In this document: piece by piece, positions 41,018 to 50,754 of the stretch
Layout of the letters: every line of letters begins with the position of its first letter
Numbering within the stretch: the stretch's first letter is position 1
Origin: Phaeodactylum tricornutum CCAP 1055/1
Taxonomy: Eukaryota > Bacillariophyta > Bacillariophyceae > Surirellales > Neidiaceae
DNA: 64,000 nucleotides
NCBI RefSeq assembly: GCF_000150955.2
Contig: NC_011687.1
Location: forward strand, 62,001-126,000
Reading direction: 5' to 3'
Position numbers and translations under genes: made by a program
Notes under the pieces: model-generated
What the model was told of the DNA's origin: nothing
The model's database searches: none
What the model saw: only the letters and a program-made list of their open reading frames with translations

Positions 41018-41699
41018 ATCGATAACGGTATTGTGTAAAGCGAACAAGACGCAGACGTCGAGAACAGTACGCAAAAAGTTGTTTTAGAATATACTTATAA
41101 GCTAATTCAGCGAGTATTGCTCCGCATGATAGGTGTCCTGACATGAGGTATTTGCGCAACCAGGCTGCGTCCTCGTCTAGAGTGTAGTTGCTTAATCGAT
41201 CACTTGCACAACTAGGACGCAGTGGCTAACAGTACGCCTGTAAACCAACGGCTCTCACGCTGACAGAGCGTATTCCGTCCAATTAAAAGGCTGAATTAGC
41301 CAGATCACAAACAATCTAAACTGTTCGTATGAGAGTATAAAACTCCAGCGCCACATCGCAATCTATTTTTAGAAAGGTTAGTATCTAACTTCATCGATCA
41401 CTTTTGCAACCAGGACGTGTAAGCTTGTAAATAGATGGCTTTGTGACACTGTGAGCATTCCGTCCATTTTTAGGGCTTGATTAGCCAGATCAAAGGCATT
41501 TGAATGTGGAGAAACTCCAGTGGCATATTGTATTACCTTTCTATGGTAGCTGATAACAAGAAAAACGGATGTGGTTGATCCAGGTCAACAAAAGGAACTC
41601 TAGAGGAGTCACGAAAGAGGAGAGAGAGTCTGATTCACCCTAGGGAGCTCACCGTTTTCCACAATAATATAAAACATCCAGTAAGAATAGTCTAACCTA
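41018..41699. other. Spacer containing a diverged tandem duplication
   Basis: About 680 bp between the antenna gene and the 3' end of the Cys-rich gene. Most of it is taken by two diverged copies of a ~190-bp unit, listed separately. No gene. Confidence 0.6.
41191..41545 (+). repeat. Diverged direct tandem repeat, two ~190-bp copies
   Basis: Copy 1 starts near 41191 and copy 2 near 41389. Shared blocks in the same order are CGATCACTT..GCA..AC.AGGACG, ATTCCGTCCA, a GGCT.GATTAGCCAGATCA block and an AAACTCCAG.G.CA block. Offsets between matching blocks are 186-198 bp. The copies differ by many substitutions and small indels, so the duplication is old. Confidence 0.75.
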
Positions 41700-44178
41700 T
41701 TAGTTGAGCAAGACAAACAAACAAAGCAAGGACACTGTGGCGATTCCACCTCGAAACGAAACTGCAACGGAAGTCGACGTGGACTCCGGTGTATTGCCGG
41801 AGCCGGCACCGGCACCGGAATCGGTAGTCGGGACGTCCGAGGAAGCCGTTGGACCAGTCGCCGGAGAAGCCGTGGGACCGAGGGTTCCCGTCAGAGGACC
41901 GCCGTTGCAACAGTAGTCAATCACGTTGATTCCACTATCAATGAAGGATACCGCAATGCTTGGGTTGCAGCCCTCGGCGTCAAGAGGGTACCAAAGGTAA
42001 TAGTACTGTGTATCTTCGTTGGCATTTCCACACGTGTAATTTCCATCTTCCAACAGAACAAGGTCAGGGTTGAACATGGTGGAGCTGGCGTCACATAAAG
42101 TGCAAATAGGACTGGAGCTTGGACATTCGCAGAAGTTGGCTACACCAGCCGTGACGTCTCCGCAAGTGCTGGTACCTGCGACATTGTTGAGCTGCGAGCA
42201 GGTCGTCAGGGCATCAGGAATACTCTTGTCGGCCGCGACAGCCGGGACATCTTCTCCATCCGGACACAAGTTGCACGTGTCTGCTGCAACAACTTCGCAA
42301 CCACAAATGGGTGCTCCGATAGTTTGGAATAGCACACAATCTTGTGAGTCTCCGTCTACAACTCCAAATTCGGCTGCTGCGTCAATACACAAAAGGTCGT
42401 CATTGTAAAATGCGGTAGGATCGGGGTCACTACCGTCTGGACATACGGGACAAAGTTCGCCCCCGGTCGGGCTCGGACAGTTTCCTGCAATTTGCTGTCG
42501 AAACGAAAACAGAGGGGAAGAATGTAGTAAGACACGAGGCATATTTAGGTAAGCCGGCTCCTTTTTAATGTTGGCGCGAATTTAATTGTTTGCATAGTTG
42601 GTATTCGAGCACGTACCGAAATCTCTAGGGTATAGGTGTCAACATCGTCGGAGGAAGATCCCGTGACCATAAAGAAGTACCTCGTCCCCGCAACCGCGTC
42701 AAAGGTCAGTTCACTTCCGGAGACTGTGAAAACGGCGTCGTCGTTCATCGCGACGCACGTTAAGTCGCTACATTCTCCAGAGTACACAAACAACATGGAG
42801 TCCAAGTTTCCGGAAGTCCGAACGGTAACACAGCCGTTTGCATCAGCGGTATAGGTATACCATTCTCCTTGGTGTTCTCCGTAGTTCAGGAGGCCACATG
42901 ATTCTGCCTGGGCGTTCACTTCTGGAGTGGCATCTCCTGTATTTCCACTGACCGTAAACGGCAAGGCCGTAATGACGCTAGCAGAATCGCAATTTGAAAT
43001 GTTCAGATCACCGGGGAAGTCTCCGTTGAAACAGCAAAAGTCAACGACATCGAATCCGGTGACGAAGTCCACAAGGCTTGGACTGCAGCCTTGCTCAATG
43101 GGATTGAGCACAGCCGAGGCTCTAATATCCGCTTCGGCATCCGCACAGGTGTACGGAGCGTTATCCGGTGGAAAGTTGAACAAGAGGCGTTCAGGATTTG
43201 GATTGGTTGCCGTTTCATCGCAAAGACGACAGGGGGTTGTCCCAGGGCAGCCACATTCCGCTGCGAACCCGGCGGTAACGGCTCCACAGGTGTCGGCTCC
43301 GTCAAGACTGTTCAAGACTCCGCATGTCAGGCTTCCATCGCCCAAAACGACCAGATCTGGGTTGGCAACGTCCTCTCCACCGGGACAAAGTGGGCAAGAT
43401 TCTTGAGAGGTGGGGCATCCGCAAATGGTGGTTCCAGCAATTTGCAAAATGGCGCAGCTTTCCCCACCGTCATCGAGGATTGAGCCGTCTACCGCGGCAT
43501 CGGAACACAGCACGTCTTCATCGAAGAGGGCGCCGGCAGCCGGCTCGCCACCGTTGGGACAGACGGGACAGATTTGGTTGGCAGAGGGATTTTCACATTG
43601 AGTAGACGCAGAAGGCTGAAATGAGACAAAAAGGATGAAGATGGTTAGGTACAATTCCAACGTAGGGTACAAAAGAGCGTCAATCAGCAACGCGAAACCA
43701 CGCAACTTACCACAATGGTGAAAGAAAAGGGCCCAGCACTTTCACCCCCAAAACCAGTGACCAGGAAATAGTAGGTTGTTCCAGCAGTGGCTTGAAGTTC
43801 CACGAGACTATTGAGGTTCTGCAAGGAGATGTCGTCGGCCATGGCTGTACACATAAGCGCACTGCAAGTCCCCGTATAGACCAACAGGATGGGGTCAAGA
43901 GGCGGCGTCATAGCATCACTTGCGGAGAGACCAATGACTTCGGCGTCCAAGCAGCCGTCTGCTTGAGCTGTGTAGGAGAACCAATGTCCTTGTACGTTAC
44001 TAGCGGGCAAGATTCCACACACATCGGCTCCGGCTTGCGCTGTTGGGCTCACCACTTGCGTATCTTCCAAAACTCGAAACGGCAAGCTAGGCACGGCGTC
44101 CGCAACGTCACAGGTCGGCGCTTGGCCTGATGTCATGCCCAACGCAAGAAGGGCTACGACGGAACGAAACATTATCAT
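41700..44178 (-). CDS. Secreted modular Cys-rich protein with two PPC-like domains (three exons)
   Basis: Assembled as complement(join(41700..42494, 42617..43615, 43711..44178)), 753 residues. Both introns (95 and 122 nt, GTAAGT..TTTCAG and GTACGT..CGACAG on the coding strand) are phase 0 and lie at module borders. Exon 1: signal peptide (MIMFRSVVALLALGMTSGQA) plus a beta-rich PPC-like module (GHWFSYTAQADGCLDAEVIG, LLVYTGTCSALMC, TAGTTYYFLVTG). Exon 2: a Cys-rich module beginning QCENPSANQICPVCPNG, with CGCP and CCFNG motifs, then a second PPC-like module (GEWYTYTADANGCVTVRTSG, TRYFFMVTG). Exon 3: a second Cys-rich module (GNCPSPTGGELCPVCPDG to CCNGG), a Ser/Thr/Pro/Gly stalk and a hydrophobic C-terminal tail ending LLCLFVLLN. 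The tail suggests a GPI anchor. Family not recognised; a cell-surface or wall protein is inferred. Confidence 0.85.
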
Positions 44179-44686
44179 CTTTCTCGAAAAAGCAAAAGGC
44201 AGCAAACGGAACTCTCAAAGTCGTGTTGAAGACTTTTGATCTTATCAATCTATTAATCGTCCTCACTGTCAGTGAAAATGCGCAAGGTATTGTGGTACCG
44301 TTGGAGGGGACTCGTTACCTTACTCTACGACTAGCTCAGTTCAAACATCAACCTTGTTCTACTTACGAATCGGCGGGCTCGCTGAAAGAACGAACTCCGC
44401 TTGCCGATTGAGAATACGTCCAAACGTTACGCGACCCAATAACTTCCATGTGTTAATTACAAAAAAGAATCCATCATTGTAACCTTGATACTCATGACAA
44501 CCAGTGACAGATTTTTTGGGTACCAATATTGTTCCGTTTGCACATTTTAAACAGGATTCGATGGTTAGATAGGCAGTAACGGGCAAAGTCATGTCTCAGT
44601 AATGTCGACAACACGGAGAAGGCCATACTCAAATAATAACGGCCTTCACATCAGCGATTTGGTCGGATGAATCCGCTGCCGCTGCT

Positions 44687-44953
44687 ATGGATGCTTCGGG
44701 TCGTTCCAAACAATCTTGCATTCCCTGCACCATTGACGACATGATTCACAGTCATGATGTGCAGCTGCAATCTCTTAAAATTAGGATAGGTAGATCAATC
44801 GTGTCAATGGAATCGTTTCGTTTCTTGATTGATTCACGTGAAGGAAATCTCCCTCTCTGGCAGGATGCCATGCCAAATTTTACGTACATGTCGCCAAGGA
44901 AAAAAAGAGTGGTGGGCAGATTGAGCCTGGACAAAGGCCAAGGCGTATTATAG
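44687..44953 (+). CDS. Possible small hypothetical protein
   Basis: ATG frame of 88 residues with mixed composition (MDASGRSKQSCIPCTIDDMI). No domain, signal peptide or repeat. It stands alone between the Cys-rich gene and the AT-rich block. It may be chance or a short exon. Confidence 0.25.
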   Translation: MDASGRSKQSCIPCTIDDMIHSHDVQLQSLKIRIGRSIVSMESFRFLIDSREGNLPLWQDAMPNFTYMSPRKKRVVGRLSLDKGQGVL

Positions 44954-45023
44954 ATAGCCGTTGTACGGCAACACAGTAGCAAAACAGCTGCACTGTTTGT
45001 CCCGTCATTTTTGTGTCTTGCGC

Positions 45024-45147
45024 TCACGGCAAGACCTCCTTCTTATTGGCAACGAAGAGTGCTCCAACATACGCTTTGTGCGCTTCCACCGCCTCGTCAT
45101 GGCTAACATCAGGATTCCCAAAAAGCAATGTTGAGCGAAGTAGTTTT
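45024..45147 (-). pseudogene. Coding-like island, possible terminal exon or gene remnant
   Basis: Minus-strand stretch of about 40 codons that reads like real protein (LLFGNPDVSHDEAVEAHKAY, then VGALFVANKKEVLP and a stop). The composition is balanced, unlike neighbouring frames. A stop lies directly upstream in the same frame, so it would need an acceptor site or be a fragment. Family not recognised. Confidence 0.2.
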
Positions 45148-45530
45148 CATTCATACTGATGCATTTAATGCCACAACAAGCAAAGCAAACAATAGCCAGA
45201 ATTCGTGTGAGAAACGGTCGGCTAATTTAGTACCTCAAACTAGGTGTAGCTAGTCGCAAAAAGGAGATTTCTAATTCGAAAGCCCCCAGCCGGATTAGAC
45301 TATTTCAAGCAAAGAGAGCTAGGGACTCCACGCTATTTGGTGGTTTTGTCACTTGTCGCTCCATTTTTACGCAGAACTCCATCGCTCTGTTTTGATCGCA
45401 AGCGCCAAGAAAAGCTGGTCGTTTGGAGTGCTGATAAAAGGATCAAGCAAGAGTTCATCAACCATCTGACTATGAACTAGGGTTTTCCGACAAGAAGTTT
45501 TCATCAGGGGCAGTGTAAGAAGGCAGTCAG

Positions 45531-47250
45531 CCTTTTATAGAATATCACAATTTGTTGTTCAAGCAAAGACTATGGACATAGTTGAAAATATTTACAATTG
45601 TAAACAAGGTTATTCAATAATGGATAAAGTTGAACTAAAAAACAAAATCAAGAGTGTAGATCAAAAAGTACTGGAAAACAAATCTTTTTCCACTTTCCTG
45701 TAAACTAAGATTTTAGAAAAAGTACAAATGCACAGAAAATTTTCAGTCCTACTTCAAATTTCAAGAATACACTAGACTCATATAAAACTGATGGACAATG
45801 CGAACACAATTGAGCCCACAGAGTTCCATCACGATGTCCAAAACCGGCATAAAAACTGAAATGTATCTTATAGTTTCGGTTTTCGACTGGCTCGTACGTA
45901 AAGAACTCTGTAATCTCTGTCAAAGGGATTTGTACGAATAACAATTGCCCAACGAACTTCTATGTTTCACAAATTGTAAGAAAAAAGCTTCCAATAAATG
46001 TGTGTGAAGCAATACTTGCTAAAAGATAGCAGAAAAAAGCAAATTTGCGAAACGAAAAACAAAAAATACTTGAGATCTTCAGAGAGAAAATTAGACATGT
46101 TCACAATAGCTGAAACAAAGTTGTAAAAGAGTAAATTAGCATTTTCAAAAGACCTGAAAGTTCCATGTCTCTCCAAAAGACTTACGAAATGAGAACAAAT
46201 AAAAATTACCAATTTCTTTCTGAATCACAAGACAAGCTAACGTGTATTGAGCCAAAATATTATACTGCTTAATCTGTTTGGTGCCTTGGACTACAAGATC
46301 GAAACTTGATGTCAAACGGACACAAATATTCTGGAATTTGCTTATTATACAAGACGGCACTAGTACTGATGATCTGCTGTAAAATTTCAATATGTTCACC
46401 AGACAGCACAAGTGATTTTTGCAAGAAATTTCGGTAGTTAACATGGATAAAACCTCATGTTATCTCTACGTTAAGTTAGAAGTGATATTTGATAAAGATG
46501 CAGATCAAAAGAAAGGGCCATGAAAGAATCTTTTACTCGATCCCAAGAAAAACGTTTTCCGACTTTCTTTCACTTACATATTCTTTCAAATGGATTGATT
46601 TTTTCGCGTTCAATAGCAGTTGATGTACCGATGAAACTTTTTCGACGTCTGGTCCTTATTATTTAATTTATCTTTAATGTTTCTTTAATTGATTTCGGAT
46701 CAGTATCATTTACGTTTTTGTGCATCCTCACAGCATGTGTCAAGTTTTGCAAAAAAGCAAAGCTGAATTGTATGCTTTACGGATATTTTTTGGACAATTG
46801 CTGAGGTTTGTAACTTCAATCAACCCTGTAATTGCAACAACCGTGAAGAAGTATTGCTAGTCTCGGCATTGAACGTTTAGACTTGTCGATCCAGGTGTAC
46901 ACGATTGCGGAACGTAAAGAAATAGTAGTAAATGTTCTTCACATTAGATGGAAATTATCGCATTGTGTATTTCCTACTGTTCTTTAAGATTAAAAAGTTG
47001 CCACTGGAAATGGAAACGGGCTGCGAAGGATGCAATATCATGTGCTGTCATATTTGTGTTGGTAATTACGTTGATCAGCCAAATTTTTGACCCGACAAAA
47101 AGCACGCAAATCTCCAACGCTTTAGAAATAAACACGAAAATAAAAAAGTGACAAAATTTGTTAATGATACGCCAGCATTTTTTTATATCTGACTATGAAT
47201 GTACATATACTAACTTGTATTTTGGAAACTGTGATTTCCATACAGCGAGC
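45531..47250. other. AT-rich gene-free block, candidate centromere
   Basis: Hand counts of 60-base lines give mostly 25-35% G+C (for example 16/60 at 45541, 15/60 at 45601, 17/60 at 46021), against about half elsewhere. No convincing gene, tandem satellite or transposon is seen; only short AT-driven frames. Published work on P. tricornutum found that short regions of low G+C, without a shared sequence, act as centromeres and bind CENH3. This is the only block of that kind in the window, so a centromere is a reasonable inference. A plain AT-rich intergenic region remains possible. Confidence 0.5.
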
Positions 47251-47962
47251 GCACCTCTGAGCACTGAATTTAGAGGCTTCTCTCTTTAGTGACTGAAGGC
47301 AACAGGAACAAAAAATATGTATTATTTTACAGTTACTGTAAATGAATGACTAACGGCAGGTAGGAGCAAAGTCTTCATCAGAATGATTGTGGGTAAGATG
47401 AGATAAACCTCTACTTACAGTTAAGTGTGGAGGTGTGTTTAAATAAATGGATATGCTCACTTCACTGTCAATAGATAATTCTCGGAGCTATCCACACGTT
47501 GCTGTCATCTCCATGGAAGAGGGCTGCTTTCCAAGAAACCGCAGCTGTAGCGTTTCACTGTCAACAAAAATTGCTTCAAATGAGAGAGCTAGCTCGGCCT
47601 ATGCGTTGTTCCAGTTTTTAGTTTCCCTACACTAACAGTAAGGAACTCTTGCTGTGAGTCCGATGCTTTGGTTGTCATACCTCTTGGTCACTTCGTGAAT
47701 GGCCCAAATCCAACATACCCAAGGTATGATGACATGGTTTATAAGCTTTCTGCTGATAAAAGATACTGTTATTCAGCACATTGTTATTCCATCTTGCTAA
47801 AAGGCATTGTTAATTCAGCGCATATTTATAAATTAGTTTTTACAAGGCCAAAAAAGCGTCGCGGGTAGTAGCTGACGATTCAATGAGGGTACAATCGTTG
47901 GTGTCAACTGAGTGATCATTTATGAAGTGATTCCATCAAGTAACGAGCACGCTTGTGCTTTT
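47251..47962. other. Intergenic region with two TCACTGTCA motifs
   Basis: About 710 bp. TCACTGTCA occurs at 47462 and 47555, and a palindrome TTACAGTTACTGTAA lies at about 47328. Short frames only. Confidence 0.5.
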
Positions 47963-48799
47963 TCAAAACGATAGATTGAGAACGCGCGTTTGTGAGCACG
48001 AGAAGTCGTCATCACTTTCGACAATTTTCATGTCCAATAGCTCAGCAGCGTCATACAGGCTCCCGTTGGGTGAGCTGAGCTTTACTGTGATCCAAATGTA
48101 AGTGTGAGTATTTGATAAACGGGAAGGGAGTGAATTTGCCAGTCGTTCAACCGACGTACCACTCTCATGTAGCATATCTTGGAACTGTTGGTCGAGAAAG
48201 AGGAGAGCGTGCTCTTGTTCCTCCTTAGCTCTCTGCAGAAGCACACGTTCTTGATCTTTAAAAGTCGTCCATACACTAGTAGCATCGTTTAGTAATTCGT
48301 CCATTGAAGCAGTGGTAGAATCGTCGTCCAGCAAAGCCTGCTCGTCTTTCCAAAGACGCCCAGCTGGATGCTCGATGTCGTCGGTCGAGGAATACTCAAA
48401 ATCTGCTCCTCTGAGATCATGGCTGTCCGTCAGAGCTTTTGGTTGGGTCAATTGCAAATTCTTGTGAACGGATGAGGGTAGCGCAAAATCAACCCGTCGT
48501 TTCGTCGCTGGTGAATCTTTTATAACCCGCTTCTGTAATGGTGTCTCTGGAACACTCTGCACTTTCCCCCCGTTTGTTTGCGAAGCAACGGTCGAAAGCT
48601 TGGCGAGAGCAATCACCTTTCCCCCGCCTGCTTTCTTTCGATTGGAAATATCGCCAAAGGCTCGACGAGCCTTAGAAGGTGCGGGAGTTTTACTCGAAGC
48701 GTCCATTCCGACAATTGGTTTTTGCGCAACGGAATTTTCATCATTGGACCACCGCAAAGTACCGTCAGCGCTTGACAGAGGACGACGGCTGTGAAGCAT
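47963..48799 (-). CDS. Destruction-box protein, securin/PATRONUS-like candidate
   Basis: Protein of 278 residues from the first ATG (MLHSRRPLSSADG). Near residues 40-55 it carries SKARRAFGDISNRKK, matching the extended destruction box of B-type cyclins and plant securins (R-x-x-[LF]-G-D-I-x-N), read by the anaphase-promoting complex. The first half is otherwise basic, Lys/Pro/Ser-rich and disordered. The second half is acidic with a helical stretch (ASMDELLNDATSVWTTF, then KDQERVLLQRAKEEQEHALL). No cyclin box is present, so it is not a cyclin. A securin or other APC/C substrate is inferred; homology outside the box is not visible by eye. No intron needed. Confidence 0.65.
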   Translation of the reverse strand: MLHSRRPLSSADGTLRWSNDENSVAQKPIVGMDASSKTPAPSKARRAFGDISNRKKAGGGKVIALAKLSTVASQTNGGKVQSVPETPLQKRVIKDSPATKRRVDFALPSSVHKNLQLTQPKALTDSHDLRGADFEYSSTDDIEHPAGRLWKDEQALLDDDSTTASMDELLNDATSVWTTFKDQERVLLQRAKEEQEHALLFLDQQFQDMLHESGTSVERLANSLPSRLSNTHTYIWITVKLSSPNGSLYDAAELLDMKIVESDDDFSCSQTRVLNLSF

Positions 48800-49366
48800 T
48801 TTCCACTTTAAAGCCTCCCTCTTGCACGTGAGATTTTCTTGGTGCAAAGGCTTTATCCAACGCTTACGGCAACGCTTTGCTCTGGAGATCGAGATTGTTC
48901 ACTGGAATAGAGCAAGACATCAGCATGTCGAGAAGTGGTCGTCACTTCGAAGGAATATAGCGAGGTGCTTGAAACGGAAAGTTGAAAATAACCGTTTTTG
49001 TAAATATTACCAACCTCAGACATAAAATTATACTTTTACTATTATTATATAACCGTTGTTAACCCTCATTCGCTCAAGTGCTGGTCCGAAAGAAAGGGAA
49101 GGGACCCAGCTTGCTTCCCATGTTCGTTTCATTCTCAATCCGGTTTGCAACTGGGCAGATTTGGTGGTGAAAAATCTTCTTACGTCAATCGTAGACAATG
49201 TTACTGTTAGTCTGTCTCCAGTGGTCTATATTACTCCTTGCGTTCGAGTCAGGGCCCTTTGCTTCTCAGCTAACTCAAAGACATAACTCATGCATCTAGT
49301 TTCAATTGCGGGTCGAAATTTGCTTTACAGCCATTCGAAAAATTATCGGTCTCCTTGCAGTCTATT
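48800..49366. other. Divergent promoter region
   Basis: About 570 bp between the destruction-box gene (-) and the methyltransferase gene (+). No gene seen. Confidence 0.5.
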
Positions 49367-50459
49367 ATGAACTTTTCTCAACCTCGTTTTGCGAGGCATC
49401 GTAGCTGGCGAAAGTTGCTTCCCGTACTTACGGTTCTCAGTCTACTCTCTTTTGGATTCTGGAATTGCTTTGCTCGGACCGGGGATTCACTAGAAAGCGA
49501 GATTCGCAAAGATGCCCTCGGCGCGCCGAATGGTATGCCGGCTGAGCTTTCAACAGCGCTAGCTTACAAGCAAAGTTTTGGCTTTTTTGATGATATTCTT
49601 GACGGGGCATGGAGGAAAATGCAGGAACGTGCCAGAATTTTTATTCAATATTCGAATCCCCACAATCCAAATCAAGGTCAAACCGATTCGGCCAGGTGGT
49701 ATGTTGAGAATCTTGAACCTGATTTTACTTGTCCACAAGTTCAGCGGGTCGGAGGACACGGTGATGGACCGAAATGGACCTGTGATCCTAATCGGCTTTT
49801 GAAAGAAGAACCATGTCTGATATACTCGGTTGGCTCCGCAGGTAAATACCAATGGGAAGACGGCCTGATCCACCTCTTGGGAGGTACGCATTGTGAGATT
49901 CATGTGTTTGATCCGGGAGCTTTTGCACGATCCAGGGACGTGGAGGACAAAAATATTCACTACCACCAGTGGGGATTCTCAAGCAGCTATGTTAAATCAT
50001 TTGTACCCGATATTTATTCCATGGGAGAAGCTTCCGGCAAACCAGTTATGAAGACATTTCAGGATACCTTACGAGAGCTCGGTCACGTACATCGTACAAT
50101 CCATGTTCTGAAGCTAGATTGTGAGGGCTGTGAATGGTGAGTAAGACTGTGTTCACCCCACTCTATTGCCGATTGCAAACATGTCTGGTTTATTTTTCCG
50201 TCGCGGATTGCTCACTTGTTGATGTTTGCGAAGGGTGAACTACAGGGATTGGATTGAACTGGACATTAGGCAGGTATTGATTGAGACGCATCAGCTTCCT
50301 GATCGACGAGCCGGGCCTGGTGCGCTGACGCCTTCCACTTTTTTTGATGAATTTCGGAAAAACAACTTTGCGATGTTTAGTAAAGAAGCAAATGTCATCG
50401 CCCAAGGAACATGTGTTGAGTTTGGATACGTCAAGCTACATCCTGACTTCTGGCACTGA
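49367..50459 (+). CDS. METTL24-like (Methyltransf_22) type II membrane protein (two exons)
   Basis: Best model: join(49367..50136, 50234..50459), 331 residues. A basic head and one membrane anchor (KLLPVLTVLSLLSFGFWNCF) put the rest in the secretory lumen. The methyltransferase-like domain shows CLIYSVGSAGKYQWEDGL, CEIHVFDPGAF and HVLKLDCEGCEW, all typical of the METTL24/Methyltransf_22 family. The 97-nt intron (GTGAGT..GCGAAG) splits the Trp codon; exon 2 continues VNYRDWIELDIRQVLIETHQ and ends HPDFWH, restoring the conserved W..Y.DW...DIRQ.L.E block. An alternative acceptor at the CAG near 50244 would drop four residues and is also in frame. Substrate unknown; a glycan-related role fits the neighbours. 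Confidence 0.87.
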
Positions 50460-50754
50460 TAGTGATAACGCATGTCTTTCGCTTACTCACCTTTGAGCGA
50501 CCACTGACAGTGAGTGCAGGACGCAGTTCGCTACTTGCGGATTTGAAAGTTCTCTATAGTTTAATTTGCGAGGCTTTGGAGGATAAAATGCAATGGTAAA
50601 AACCGATTTCACAGGCAGACTTATATAGACAGACAGTAAATTGTCCTCACTGTCAGTTTCCTCGAACCAAACACTAGGCCCAAGAGGTTTTAATCATAGC
50701 GGATTGAAGTTGCGGGCTCTCACTTTACGTTTCGCCTTCCGATCCCTCAGCGAA

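Larger units (their letters stand above)
44179..45530. other. Intergenic region upstream of the Cys-rich gene
   Basis: About 1.35 kb. A TCACTGTCA motif sits at 44263, 85 bp upstream of the Cys-rich protein start. A small plus-strand frame (44687) and a minus-strand coding-like island (45024-45147) are listed separately. Otherwise nothing is supported. Confidence 0.45.

Noticed and set aside
40340-41074. A 244-codon open frame on the minus strand over the antenna gene
   Set aside because: It is the mirror of the light-harvesting gene; the plus-strand protein has all family motifs and codon structure explains the antisense opening.
45531-47250. Small frames within the AT-rich block
   Set aside because: Phe/Lys/Leu-rich products expected from AT-rich sequence; no start context or motif.
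50460-50754. Start of the GT31 protein at the TTG at 50641
   Set aside because: The 38 extra codons would begin at a non-ATG, overlap a TCACTGTCA motif at 50647 and push the membrane anchor unusually far from the N-terminus; the ATG at 50755 is preferred.
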